Assembly (NCBI RefSeq): GCF_900095205.1
Contig: NZ_LT606951.1
Coordinates: 1,550,001-1,614,000, forward strand
DNA length: 64,000 bases
Direction of reading: 5' to 3'
Source of the DNA: Polynucleobacter necessarius
GTDB taxonomy: Bacteria > Pseudomonadota > Gammaproteobacteria > Burkholderiales > Burkholderiaceae
Positions 39,202 to 46,748 of this stretch are shown piece after piece. Position numbers and translations under genes: made by a program. Below the pieces are notes generated by a model. That model ran no database searches, was not told the DNA's origin, and saw nothing but the letters and a program-made list of their open reading frames with translations. Within the stretch, counting starts at the first letter, position 1; each line of letters opens with the position of its first letter.

Positions 39202-40188
39202 TTAATATTTAATGGCAACCGCACCCCAAGCAAAGCCTCCGCCAACACCCTCCAACAAAAGATGTTGTCCGCGTTTAATCTGTCCAGAGCGGACGCCAGA
39301 ATCTAATGCTAAAGGAATAGATGCGGCAGAAGTATTGCCGTGCTCGTGTACCGTGACAATTACCTTATCCATAGACATGCCCATCTTCTTGGCCGTGCCT
39401 TCCATAATCCGAATATTTGCTTGATGCGGAACTAACCAATCGATTTGCTCTGGCTTGAGATTAGTTTTAGCGAGTGCTTCGTGAGCTACTTGCTCTAGAA
39501 CCTTAATGGCTAATTTGAAAACCGCTTGACCATCCATGGTCATAAATGGCGAGCCATGTACCTCGCCATTACCTGCGCGCCCAGGAACACATAGAATATC
39601 GCGCTGACTGCCATCAGCATGCAATGCTGTAGAAAGAATGCCTGCCTCATTTGAAGCTTCAAGCACTACCGCTCCCGCGCCATCACCAAACAAGACACAA
39701 GTGCCACGATCTTGAAAGTTCAAAATTCGTGAGAATGTCTCGGAGCCGATTGCCAATACTTTCTGATAACTTCCCGCACGAATAAAAGCATCTGCAATTG
39801 CAAGCGCATATGTAAAACCGGCGCATACCGCTTGCACATCAAACGCCGCGCAAGCGGTATGCGCACCTAATTTATCCTGCACTACGCAGGCCGTACTGGG
39901 AAATCCACCCAAATGATCAGGTGTAGAAGTGGCTAGGATAATAAGATCTAAATCTTCAGACGTAATGCCAGCACTCTCGAGCGCTGCTTGTGCAGCCTTC
40001 ACCGCCAGGTCGCTAGTAAGCTCATTCTCTGCTGCAAAGTGGCGCGCGGAGATTCCGCTGCGTGTTTTAATCCATTCATCACTGGTCTCTAGACCGGTTT
40101 TAGCAAGGCGCTCCACTAAATCTTGATTCGTTAATCGCAATTCTGGAAGGTAACTTCCAGTGCCGGCGACTCTTGCAAAGATACTCAT
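39202..40188 (-). CDS. fabH: Beta-ketoacyl-ACP synthase III
   Basis: Starts fatty-acid synthesis by condensing acetyl-CoA with malonyl-ACP. The catalytic Cys is in [13 protein letters not shown], the His in [12 protein letters not shown] and the Asn in [16 protein letters not shown]. 328 residues, intact. Its start overlaps the plsX stop by four bases. Confidence 0.97.
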   Translation of the reverse strand: MSIFARVAGTGSYLPELRLTNQDLVERLAKTGLETSDEWIKTRSGISARHFAAENELTSDLAVKAAQAALESAGITSEDLDLIILATSTPDHLGGFPSTACVVQDKLGAHTACAAFDVQAVCAGFTYALAIADAFIRAGSYQKVLAIGSETFSRILNFQDRGTCVLFGDGAGAVVLEASNEAGILSTALHADGSQRDILCVPGRAGNGEVHGSPFMTMDGQAVFKLAIKVLEQVAHEALAKTNLKPEQIDWLVPHQANIRIMEGTAKKMGMSMDKVIVTVHEHGNTSAASIPLALDSGVRSGQIKRGQHLLLEGVGGGFAWGAVAIKY

Positions 40189-41198
40189 ACTTTTGTCTCC
40201 ACCACAAAGGCTGCAGCAATACGTTCCACCATACGATTTTTAGCCGCTTCATATGCGCGGTCTAAAGCAAATCCAAATGCAAAACGGTCAGCAGACCCAT
40301 GACTCTTGATCACACATCCGCGTAATCCTAACAATACTGCACCGTTATAACAACGATGATCAACACGCTTACGAACTCTGAGCAAAGGTACCATGGCACA
40401 CACAGCCATTAGCTTGGTGAGCCATGAGCGATTAAATTCTTCCCGAATAAAACCACTCATCATTTTTGCCAAGCCTTCGCTTGCTTTAAGGACTACGTTT
40501 CCTACAAAGCCATCGCACACCACAATATCGGTGGTGCCTTTAAAGATGTCATTACCTTCTACGTTGCCATAAAAATTGAGCGAAGTTTGGCGTAGCAGCT
40601 CACTAGTTTGCTTCACCACTTCATTACCTTTAATCACTTCCTCGCCAATATTGAGCAATCCAATTGAAGGGTTTGGTTTTCCATCAACCACTTGGACCAT
40701 AACGTTTGCCATTTGCGCAAATTGCACCAAGTGCATGGGCTCACAATCAGCATTAGCGCCAAGATCCAACATAGTGGTTCCATGGCCCAACTCATTAGGA
40801 ATAGCAGTGGCTATCGCAGGACGATCAACTCCTTCGAGGGTTTTTAGAATGTAGCGAGAAATCGCCATGAGCGCACCAGTGTTGCCAGAAGAGATTACAG
40901 CATCTGCTGCACCCTCTTTGACTTGCTCTATCGCTACGCGCATAGAGGAATCTTTTTTGCGACGTAATGCCGCCTCAATGGGGTCATCCATCAACACAAC
41001 TTCACTAGCGGAAATAATTTGAATGCGATCCATTGGAGCTTTAGGAGACTTGCTCAAGACTTGCTTAATTAAGTCAAGATCGCCCACCAGGACAATCTTC
41101 ACATCAGCATGCTTTTCCAAAAAATCGCAGGCGGCCGGAACCGTCACGACGACTCCATGATCTCCGCCCATGGCATCAATAGCAAGAGTAACGCTCAT
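40185..41198 (-). CDS. plsX: Phosphate acyltransferase PlsX
   Basis: Converts acyl-ACP to acyl-phosphate for phospholipid synthesis. It begins [20 protein letters not shown] and carries [15 protein letters not shown] and [16 protein letters not shown]. 337 residues from ATG 41198. A TTG at 41231 is in frame but lies directly on the preceding terminator, without a ribosome site. It is coupled to fabH by overlap. Confidence 0.95.
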   Translation of the reverse strand: MSVTLAIDAMGGDHGVVVTVPAACDFLEKHADVKIVLVGDLDLIKQVLSKSPKAPMDRIQIISASEVVLMDDPIEAALRRKKDSSMRVAIEQVKEGAADAVISSGNTGALMAISRYILKTLEGVDRPAIATAIPNELGHGTTMLDLGANADCEPMHLVQFAQMANVMVQVVDGKPNPSIGLLNIGEEVIKGNEVVKQTSELLRQTSLNFYGNVEGNDIFKGTTDIVVCDGFVGNVVLKASEGLAKMMSGFIREEFNRSWLTKLMAVCAMVPLLRVRKRVDHRCYNGAVLLGLRGCVIKSHGSADRFAFGFALDRAYEAAKNRMVERIAAAFVVETKV

Positions 41199-41232
41199 AA
41201 ACTCATTGATTGCTGCAAGTGATTTATCCAAG

Positions 41233-41260
41233 AAAAAAGCGGCTTTGTATAGAGCCGCTT
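41233..41260 (-). terminator. Intrinsic terminator or attenuator between rpmF and plsX
   Basis: On the minus strand AAGCGGCT pairs with AGCCGCTT around an 8-base loop, then T6. It has full terminator form, yet stands inside what is usually one operon. Confidence 0.75.
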
Positions 41261-41281
41261 CTATCTGTTTGGACTAAAAAA

Positions 41282-41461
41282 TTAGTCGCTTTTTGTTTTA
41301 ACAACTTTACGGCCACGATAGCAGCCATTAGGTGAAATGTGGTGGCGCAAATGAGCCTCACCAGTTGTGGCTTCAACAGCCGTAGCAGGTGCGGTCAAAA
41401 AATCGTGCGCACGATGCATGCCACGTTTGGAAGGTGATTTTTTATTTTGTTGAACGGCCAT
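41282..41461 (-). CDS. rpmF: 50S ribosomal protein L32
   Basis: 59-residue basic protein, [20 protein letters not shown], with a C-terminal [19 protein letters not shown]. Family members often have two CxxC pairs for zinc; this one keeps a single Cys, as is common in betaproteobacteria. The gene lies between yceD and plsX, the standard order. Confidence 0.96.
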   Translation of the reverse strand: MAVQQNKKSPSKRGMHRAHDFLTAPATAVEATTGEAHLRHHISPNGCYRGRKVVKTKSD

Positions 41462-41568
41462 ATTGAACTCCTAAGCAAGAGGCGGCATTCTAACATGGAA
41501 AAGAGCCTAAATGCTTGATTTATCGAGTAAGCACACTCAAAACAACAGCTGAAATAAAACTCCTGATT

Positions 41569-42144
41569 TCAGTTTTTTTTCATATTTTTCAATATGTTAA
41601 AAGGATTTTCATGTTCATTTGCAGCCACTTCACCCTCCTCATCACCAAAAGTTGAGGTGTGGGGTTCGCAAAAGCCATCCGGATGCTTAGGAATCAGGGG
41701 TAATGACAGCAAAACCTCGTCCTCTATGGTTTCCAGGAGGTTGAAATGCTGATTTACTACCAAAGGCTCCTGCTTTTCATCCTCAATTGGGTAAGCATCT
41801 GCCTCGACATCAGCTAAAACCAGGACAAAGCGACACTTTTCGTCCAAATCGATCGCGCAACCTTGCAAACAGCGTTGGCAAACCAGGTGTAGACGTCCTT
41901 TCAGGCCTAAATCCAAAATTTGATGGGGCTCGCTACCTGGCGAATCTTCAAAATGAGTCTTAACCGACCAATCAAAACCGTCACCAGGGATGATGGTTGA
42001 AGCCTCCTCCGCTACTCTGGGTAAATCTGAAATGCTCAAAAAACCAGTACCTTGATAGGATTGTGGAGCACAAAAATCCACCTTTTTTAAAGCATTAGGC
42101 TCGATAGATAGTTCGACTTGAAGTAAAACTTGATTATGCTTCAT
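41569..42144 (-). CDS. YceD family protein (DUF177)
   Basis: 191-residue acidic protein with the metal-ligand-like segment LVCQRCLQGC and the following DEKCRFVLVL, then an acidic stretch and an NPFNILKN end, all typical of the DUF177/YceD family. Members are linked to 23S rRNA accumulation and almost always precede rpmF, as here (107 bases upstream). Biochemical role is not settled. Confidence 0.9.
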   Translation of the reverse strand: MKHNQVLLQVELSIEPNALKKVDFCAPQSYQGTGFLSISDLPRVAEEASTIIPGDGFDWSVKTHFEDSPGSEPHQILDLGLKGRLHLVCQRCLQGCAIDLDEKCRFVLVLADVEADAYPIEDEKQEPLVVNQHFNLLETIEDEVLLSLPLIPKHPDGFCEPHTSTFGDEEGEVAANEHENPFNILKNMKKN

Positions 42145-42187
42145 GACATCAGTCTAAATGAATGCCAGCCAGAAAGCACAGCTAAAC

Positions 42188-42796
42188 ATGAGTATTGCTA
42201 CCAATACACCCCAAAATCCAAGTCTCATCTTGGCGTCCACATCGCAATATCGACGTGAACTTTTAGCGCGCCTACGCATTCCTTTTGAAGTTATTTCCCC
42301 TCAAGTAGACGAAACCCCCCTTCCCGGCGAAAGCACCCTTGAATTAGCACTTCGCCTCGCTCATGCCAAAGCAACAGCAGTTGCCAAATTACATCCTCAA
42401 GCTTGGGTAATAGGCTCAGATCAAGTTGCCGATCTTTGTGGGGCAGCAATCGGAAAACCAGGTAATTTTGAAAGAGCATTGGCGCAGTTGCAACTGATGC
42501 GTGGTGCAACAGTGACTTTTCATACCGCACTCTGTTTAATGAAAGGTGACATACAAACTACTTTAAGCATTCCAACCGAAGTCACTTTTCGTAAACTCTC
42601 TGACGATATATTGGAAAGTTACTTACTAGCTGAGGAGCCCTATGATTGCGCAGGTAGCGCCAAGTCTGAAGGACTTGGAATTAGCCTATTAGAGTCCATC
42701 CAGAGTAATGACCCAACTGCTTTAATTGGATTACCACTCATTGCATTAACGGGCTTACTACGCGATGCAGGATTTGCGATTCCATCAAAACAATAA
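42188..42796 (+). CDS. Maf-family nucleoside triphosphate pyrophosphatase
   Basis: House-cleaning pyrophosphatase for modified nucleotides, YceF type. LILASTSQYRRELLARL is the Maf signature, and VISPQVDETPL and VIGSDQVADL supply the acidic catalytic residues; KSEGLG is near the C-terminus. I prefer ATG 42188 (MSIATNTPQNPS) over 42158. It is divergent from yceD, as often found. About 202 residues, intact. Confidence 0.92.
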   Translation: MSIATNTPQNPSLILASTSQYRRELLARLRIPFEVISPQVDETPLPGESTLELALRLAHAKATAVAKLHPQAWVIGSDQVADLCGAAIGKPGNFERALAQLQLMRGATVTFHTALCLMKGDIQTTLSIPTEVTFRKLSDDILESYLLAEEPYDCAGSAKSEGLGISLLESIQSNDPTALIGLPLIALTGLLRDAGFAIPSKQ

Positions 42797-42808
42797 GAAA
42801 AAATATTC

Positions 42809-43582
42809 ATGAGCAAACTCGGCACGCTGTATTTAGTTCCCAATACTCTAGGTGATGATGGCCGCGCAGAGCAATTACCCCCCTGGGTGCTACCTGCCCA
42901 AACCATTGCACAATCAGCCAAGCTTCAGCACTGGATCGTGGAAAATGCCAAAACGGCACGCGCCCTACTTAAAGCAATCGATACAGTTTCACCACTGGTT
43001 TGCACCATTCAAGAAATGCAGATGAGCGAATGGCGTGGCGCAGCACGTAACGCCAAATATGGTGATTCGGTAAAACCCGCTGATTTACTCAAGCCACTTC
43101 TGGCCGGAAACGATATGGGTTTAATGTCCGAAGCGGGCGTTCCTGGTGTTGCTGATCCTGGTGCTGAATTAGTGCTAGCAGCCCATAAATTAGGTGCCCA
43201 AGTAAAGCCATTAGTAGGTCCAAGCTCGATTTTGTTGGGGTTGATGGCAAGTGGTCTCAATGGGCAGCGCTTTGCATTTCAGGGCTACTTGCCTCATGAC
43301 ACCCATGAGCGCGGCAGCAAACTCAAACAACTCGAAATTGAATCCAGAAAGCTGCAGCAAACCCAAATATGGATTGAGACACCCTATCGCAATGCCGCCA
43401 TGCTGATGGCATGCATCAATTCTTTAGCACCACAAAGTTTGCTTTGCCTTGGAATAGACTTCAGCCTCAAATCTGAAATGATCACAACACTCGCCGTTGC
43501 TGAATGGCGTAAACGCTACTCCAATGAAGCGGCATGCGCTTCATTACAAAATAGGCCAACAGTTTTTCTACTATTGGCCTAG
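42809..43582 (+). CDS. SAM-dependent methyltransferase, tetrapyrrole-methylase fold (RsmI-like)
   Basis: 257 residues with the family start GTLYLVPNTLGDDG, the loop GLMSEAGVPGVADPGAELV and LVGPSSILLGLMASGL. This group is related to RsmI, which methylates C1402 of 16S rRNA. It lacks the RsmI N-terminal pattern, so it may be the uncharacterised RsmI paralogue common in betaproteobacteria. It follows maf by 12 bases and is probably cotranscribed. Confidence 0.85.
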   Translation: MSKLGTLYLVPNTLGDDGRAEQLPPWVLPAQTIAQSAKLQHWIVENAKTARALLKAIDTVSPLVCTIQEMQMSEWRGAARNAKYGDSVKPADLLKPLLAGNDMGLMSEAGVPGVADPGAELVLAAHKLGAQVKPLVGPSSILLGLMASGLNGQRFAFQGYLPHDTHERGSKLKQLEIESRKLQQTQIWIETPYRNAAMLMACINSLAPQSLLCLGIDFSLKSEMITTLAVAEWRKRYSNEAACASLQNRPTVFLLLA

Positions 43583-43604
43583 GCTACGATTTGTTTAATC
43601 TTGA

Positions 43605-44555
43605 TTACTTAAGATCTGGCGTTTTCACCAAAACCTTACCCGCAGCAGCTCCAGCTTCCGCTCCAAAGCGCTTAGCAACTCTCTCTGCGAAGTTTTCTTT
43701 CATGGTGTAGTCCAAAATATCGGGCGCCTTAAAAATATCGCGCGCAACGGTATCAACAGTGCCATAGCCGTCCGCCAAGCCAATCTTCACTGCTTGTTCG
43801 CCATTCCAAATTCGACCAGAAAATAAATCGAGGATATCTTTTAAACGGTCGCCACGACCTTCTTTCACTACCGTAATAAATTGCTGATGAATCTCATCAA
43901 TCATGATTTTCACCATTTCAACTTGTTTAGGGTTTTCTTTGCTAAATGGATCAAGCATGCCCTTATTGGATCCTGATGTAATCATGCGACGCGTCACCCC
44001 GAGCTTATCCATTAAGCCAGTGAACCCAAAGCCTTCCATGATGACGCCAATCGATCCTACTAAGCTCGCTTTATCGACCAAGATTTGATCTGCTGCAACC
44101 GCCACGTAATATCCGCCAGACGCACAAATATCCTCGACAACAACATAAAACGGTTTTTTTGGATACAGCTTACGCAAACGATGAATCTCATCATTGATCA
44201 TGCCAGCTTGGACTGGTGAGCCTCCAGGGCTATTGATACGTAATACGACTCCAGCACTTTGCTCATTCTCAAATGCCGACACTAAGGATGAATTGATATC
44301 CATTGCATTAGCCATCGAGCTGGAAGAAATTTCTCCCTCCAGACTGACTAAAGCAGTATGTTTTTCCACTCCCATGCCCTTACCAGGAAGATGAAAATCA
44401 AATATAGAAATTAAGGCGCCAACGATCACAAGCAATGTCAGAACGCGTAATACCGCTTTCCAGCGACGTGCTTTGCGTGTCTCTTTTAAATTCTCCAATA
44501 AGAGATGCTCAAGCGCTTGTCGCTCCCAATTTTGATTTGGATTGTTTTCCGTCAT
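43605..44555 (-). CDS. sppA: S49-family signal peptide peptidase (SppA type)
   Basis: Membrane-bound serine protease that digests leftover signal peptides. One membrane helix lies near residues 37-55 (VLTLLVIVGALISIF). The catalytic Ser is in CASGGYYVAVAAD and the general-base Lys in DKASLVGSIGVI. NSPGGSPVQAG precedes. 316 residues, the short single-domain form. Intact. Confidence 0.92.
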   Translation of the reverse strand: MTENNPNQNWERQALEHLLLENLKETRKARRWKAVLRVLTLLVIVGALISIFDFHLPGKGMGVEKHTALVSLEGEISSSSMANAMDINSSLVSAFENEQSAGVVLRINSPGGSPVQAGMINDEIHRLRKLYPKKPFYVVVEDICASGGYYVAVAADQILVDKASLVGSIGVIMEGFGFTGLMDKLGVTRRMITSGSNKGMLDPFSKENPKQVEMVKIMIDEIHQQFITVVKEGRGDRLKDILDLFSGRIWNGEQAVKIGLADGYGTVDTVARDIFKAPDILDYTMKENFAERVAKRFGAEAGAAAGKVLVKTPDLK

Positions 44556-44622
44556 GTCGTTTCCTAGTGTTGCAAATTATTTTTAAGCCATTGGGATAGT
44601 TGAGCAACATTGTCCACATGCA

Positions 44623-45246
44623 CTAATATGAAGGTGATGTTTTCAAAGTATCGGGCGGGTGGGCCCCATAGGTCACAGCAATAGCATCTACGCCGGCATT
44701 AGCCGCCATATCCAAATCATGCGTGGTATCGCCAATCATGAGCATACGACGCGTAGGCACTTGAGTAACATCAGATAACTCCAACAACATGCCTGGATGG
44801 GGTTTTGAAAATGGTTCATCTGCCGTGCGCGTCTCATGAAAAAGATGTCCTATTTGATGATGCTTTAGTGAGCGATCTAGACCCACACGAGATTTACCAG
44901 TTGCTACACCAAGTAGATATTGCTTATCGTGTAACTCTTCTAGCAACTCCCGAATGCCGACAAACAAATCGAGCCCATGATCTTTTACCAGATAGTGGTA
45001 GCGAAAACGGTCAGTCAGTTTTTGAAAATGAATCGGCTCAATCCAAGGAACTGCTCTTCGCAAGGAGTCCTGAATTCCCAAACCAATGACCGAGCTTGCC
45101 AACTGGTCGTCAGGTACCTTAAAGCCCAAATCGCGGCAAGCCTGCTGAATGCAGTGAACGATCGTTGGCGTGGAATCCATGATGGTTCCATCCCAATCCC
45201 AAACGATGAGGTCATATGGACGATTTATTTTATTGGCTTGCGACAT
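44623..45246 (-). CDS. HAD-superfamily phosphatase (Gph-like), C-terminal tail frame-shifted
   Basis: Haloacid-dehalogenase phosphatase. Motif I is VWDWDGTIMDST, motif II LGVATGKSR, and motif IV RMLMIGDTTHDLDMA, all intact in 207 residues. The frame ends in KTSPSY at 44623. One phase over, the family-like tail VDNVAQLSQWLKNNLQH continues to TAG at 44574-44576. About 17 C-terminal residues are lost, but no catalytic motif, so activity may survive. It lies between rluC and sppA. Confidence 0.85.
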   Translation of the reverse strand: MSQANKINRPYDLIVWDWDGTIMDSTPTIVHCIQQACRDLGFKVPDDQLASSVIGLGIQDSLRRAVPWIEPIHFQKLTDRFRYHYLVKDHGLDLFVGIRELLEELHDKQYLLGVATGKSRVGLDRSLKHHQIGHLFHETRTADEPFSKPHPGMLLELSDVTQVPTRRMLMIGDTTHDLDMAANAGVDAIAVTYGAHPPDTLKTSPSY

Positions 45247-45267
45247 ACTTAGCTTACTGTAATTGCA

Positions 45268-46281
45268 CTACTCAAACGTTTTCATCATGGCAGTAAATTC
45301 TGGTGGCAACGGCGATTCAATGCGCATTTTTTCACCAGTGCGAGGATGCGTAAATCCTGCCAAATGTGCATGAAGATATAAGCGCTTTGATTTAATCAGT
45401 TTATCGATATCTTCAAAGCCATATTTATCATCACCCAAAATGGCATGACCCAACTTTTGCAGATGCACCCGAATTTGATGGGTGCGCCCTGTCTTTAGTT
45501 GTGCTTCAGCTAACGTAATAGCAGCATCATCCCGCTTAAAAATTTTAGTGACTCTCAATGCCGTATGGCTAGGCAGACCGTCTGGATCCATCCTGACACG
45601 ACGCTCTCCATTGGCCAGAAGATATTTATGCAGTGGATACTTCAGTTGCATCGTTTTGGCGCCTTGCACGATTTCACCATGTGCAAGCAAGAAGTAGCAT
45701 TTGTCGGTTTGACCCTCACGGATTTGACGATGGAGCTCAACTAAAGCACTACGCTTTTTAGCCAAGAGTAATACTCCTGAAGTATCTCGGTCTAAACGAT
45801 GAACTAATTCCAAAAACTTCAGCTCTGGACGGGTAATCCGTAAGGTTTCAATCACCCCAAGTGCAATACCTGAACCACCATGAACAGCCAAACCAGCTGG
45901 CTTATTCACTATTAAAAGAGCCTCATCTTCAAAAAGGATGGGCATTTTGTCTGAGTAGCCATGCGCCCTAGACTTAGTTTGGGCAGAGTTCACGGCTGCC
46001 ATTTGGGCGGGTTCGGCAATTCGGACAGGGGGAACTCGAACTACATCACCCTCAACGAGACGAGTGGTAGGCTCGGCGCGCTTTTTATTGACCCTTACCG
46101 CTCCCGATCGAATAATTCGGTAAACGTGGCTTTTGGGAACCCCTTTAGCCCATCGTAATAAATAATTATCTAAGCGTTGACCAGCCTCTTCTGGACCAAT
46201 AATCTGAAGATGCCCTGCAGCAGGCGCTGAACTGGAGGGGGTTTTTAGCTTAGGAGGCTTGGAAATGAGTTCGGATTTCAT
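45268..46281 (-). CDS. rluC: 23S rRNA pseudouridine synthase RluC
   Basis: Modifies uridines 955, 2504 and 2580 of 23S rRNA in E. coli. An N-terminal S4 domain (GQRLDNYLLRWAKGVPKSHVYRIIRSG) is followed by the catalytic motif LVHRLDRDTSGVLLLAKK, whose Asp is the nucleophile, and the C-terminal RTHQIRVHL. 337 residues, intact. It is divergent from rne, the usual arrangement. Confidence 0.94.
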   Translation of the reverse strand: MKSELISKPPKLKTPSSSAPAAGHLQIIGPEEAGQRLDNYLLRWAKGVPKSHVYRIIRSGAVRVNKKRAEPTTRLVEGDVVRVPPVRIAEPAQMAAVNSAQTKSRAHGYSDKMPILFEDEALLIVNKPAGLAVHGGSGIALGVIETLRITRPELKFLELVHRLDRDTSGVLLLAKKRSALVELHRQIREGQTDKCYFLLAHGEIVQGAKTMQLKYPLHKYLLANGERRVRMDPDGLPSHTALRVTKIFKRDDAAITLAEAQLKTGRTHQIRVHLQKLGHAILGDDKYGFEDIDKLIKSKRLYLHAHLAGFTHPRTGEKMRIESPLPPEFTAMMKTFE

Positions 46282-46337
46282 GATTTATCTCTTTTGCAAC
46301 CCCATTCGGAGATGACAAGGGACTCAACAATACCCCA

Positions 46338-46363
46338 TTGTCACGCAACTTGTGCCGTATAAT
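46338..46363 (+). promoter_or_regulatory. Candidate rne promoter
   Basis: TATAAT at 46358-46363 is a perfect -10. TTGTCA at 46338-46343 resembles a -35 but leaves only 14 bases between them. A start near 46370 would give a leader of about 380 bases. Confidence 0.45.
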
Positions 46364-46369
46364 CAACGC

Positions 46370-46748
46370 TCTAGCCAATTTATTGGCCCGAGACCAGCCT
46401 GAAGTCAGGCGCTTGAATCGTGGAGCTTGGAGTCGCCCTTAATGGACTCCCGGGGTCGCCCCTCCCCCGTTGTAATGAGGCGCAGGGTTGGTGTGCCGTA
46501 TGCCGCGACCCACGATTAGAAGACAGTTTTCAGGCGCGCGCCTGCATTGATGACCTAAAGGAGGTCTCTGCGGCGATCGTCAAGTGTGGCACCGATTTAA
46601 CCAAACGTGAACTGGGTGAACTAGGCAAAAAGTGCCTAGGTTTGCAAGCTCCACACTCGTAAACCGCCTTAGACTCTGTCCTAAGCGGTATTTAACTTGT
46701 CCCCTAACGCAGCGCGCAGCGACGCCCCCCTCCATAGGAGAGAGTGTT
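46370..46748 (+). other. Long structured 5' leader of rne
   Basis: About 380 bases without a convincing gene and richer in G and C than its surroundings. GTGGAGCTTG at 46420-46429 is the exact complement of CAAGCTCCAC at 46645-46654, closing a 235-base domain. Local hairpins: GCCTGA/TCAGGC at 46397-46410, GGAGTC/GACTCC at 46429-46450, the palindrome at 46531-46544, GACCT/AGGTC at 46552-46566, CTAGGC/GCCTAG at 46621-46639. A further stem at 46663-46689 lies before the ribosome site. In E. coli a 361-base rne leader lets RNase E control its own mRNA. An analogous role is inferred. Confidence 0.6.

Noticed and set aside
41199..41231. TTG start for PlsX at 41231
   Set aside because: It touches the terminator hairpin and has no ribosome site; family alignment begins at ATG 41198.
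46420..46662. An 80-codon open frame in the rne leader
   Set aside because: It has no ribosome site or recognisable domain, and its bases are tied up in the closing helix and internal stems. RNA structure explains the region better.
46370..46690. RNase P RNA, tmRNA or SRP RNA in the rne leader
   Set aside because: The size fits RNase P, but the conserved GAGGAAAGTCC and ACAGAA segments are absent; no tmRNA tag peptide or SRP loop sequence is present.
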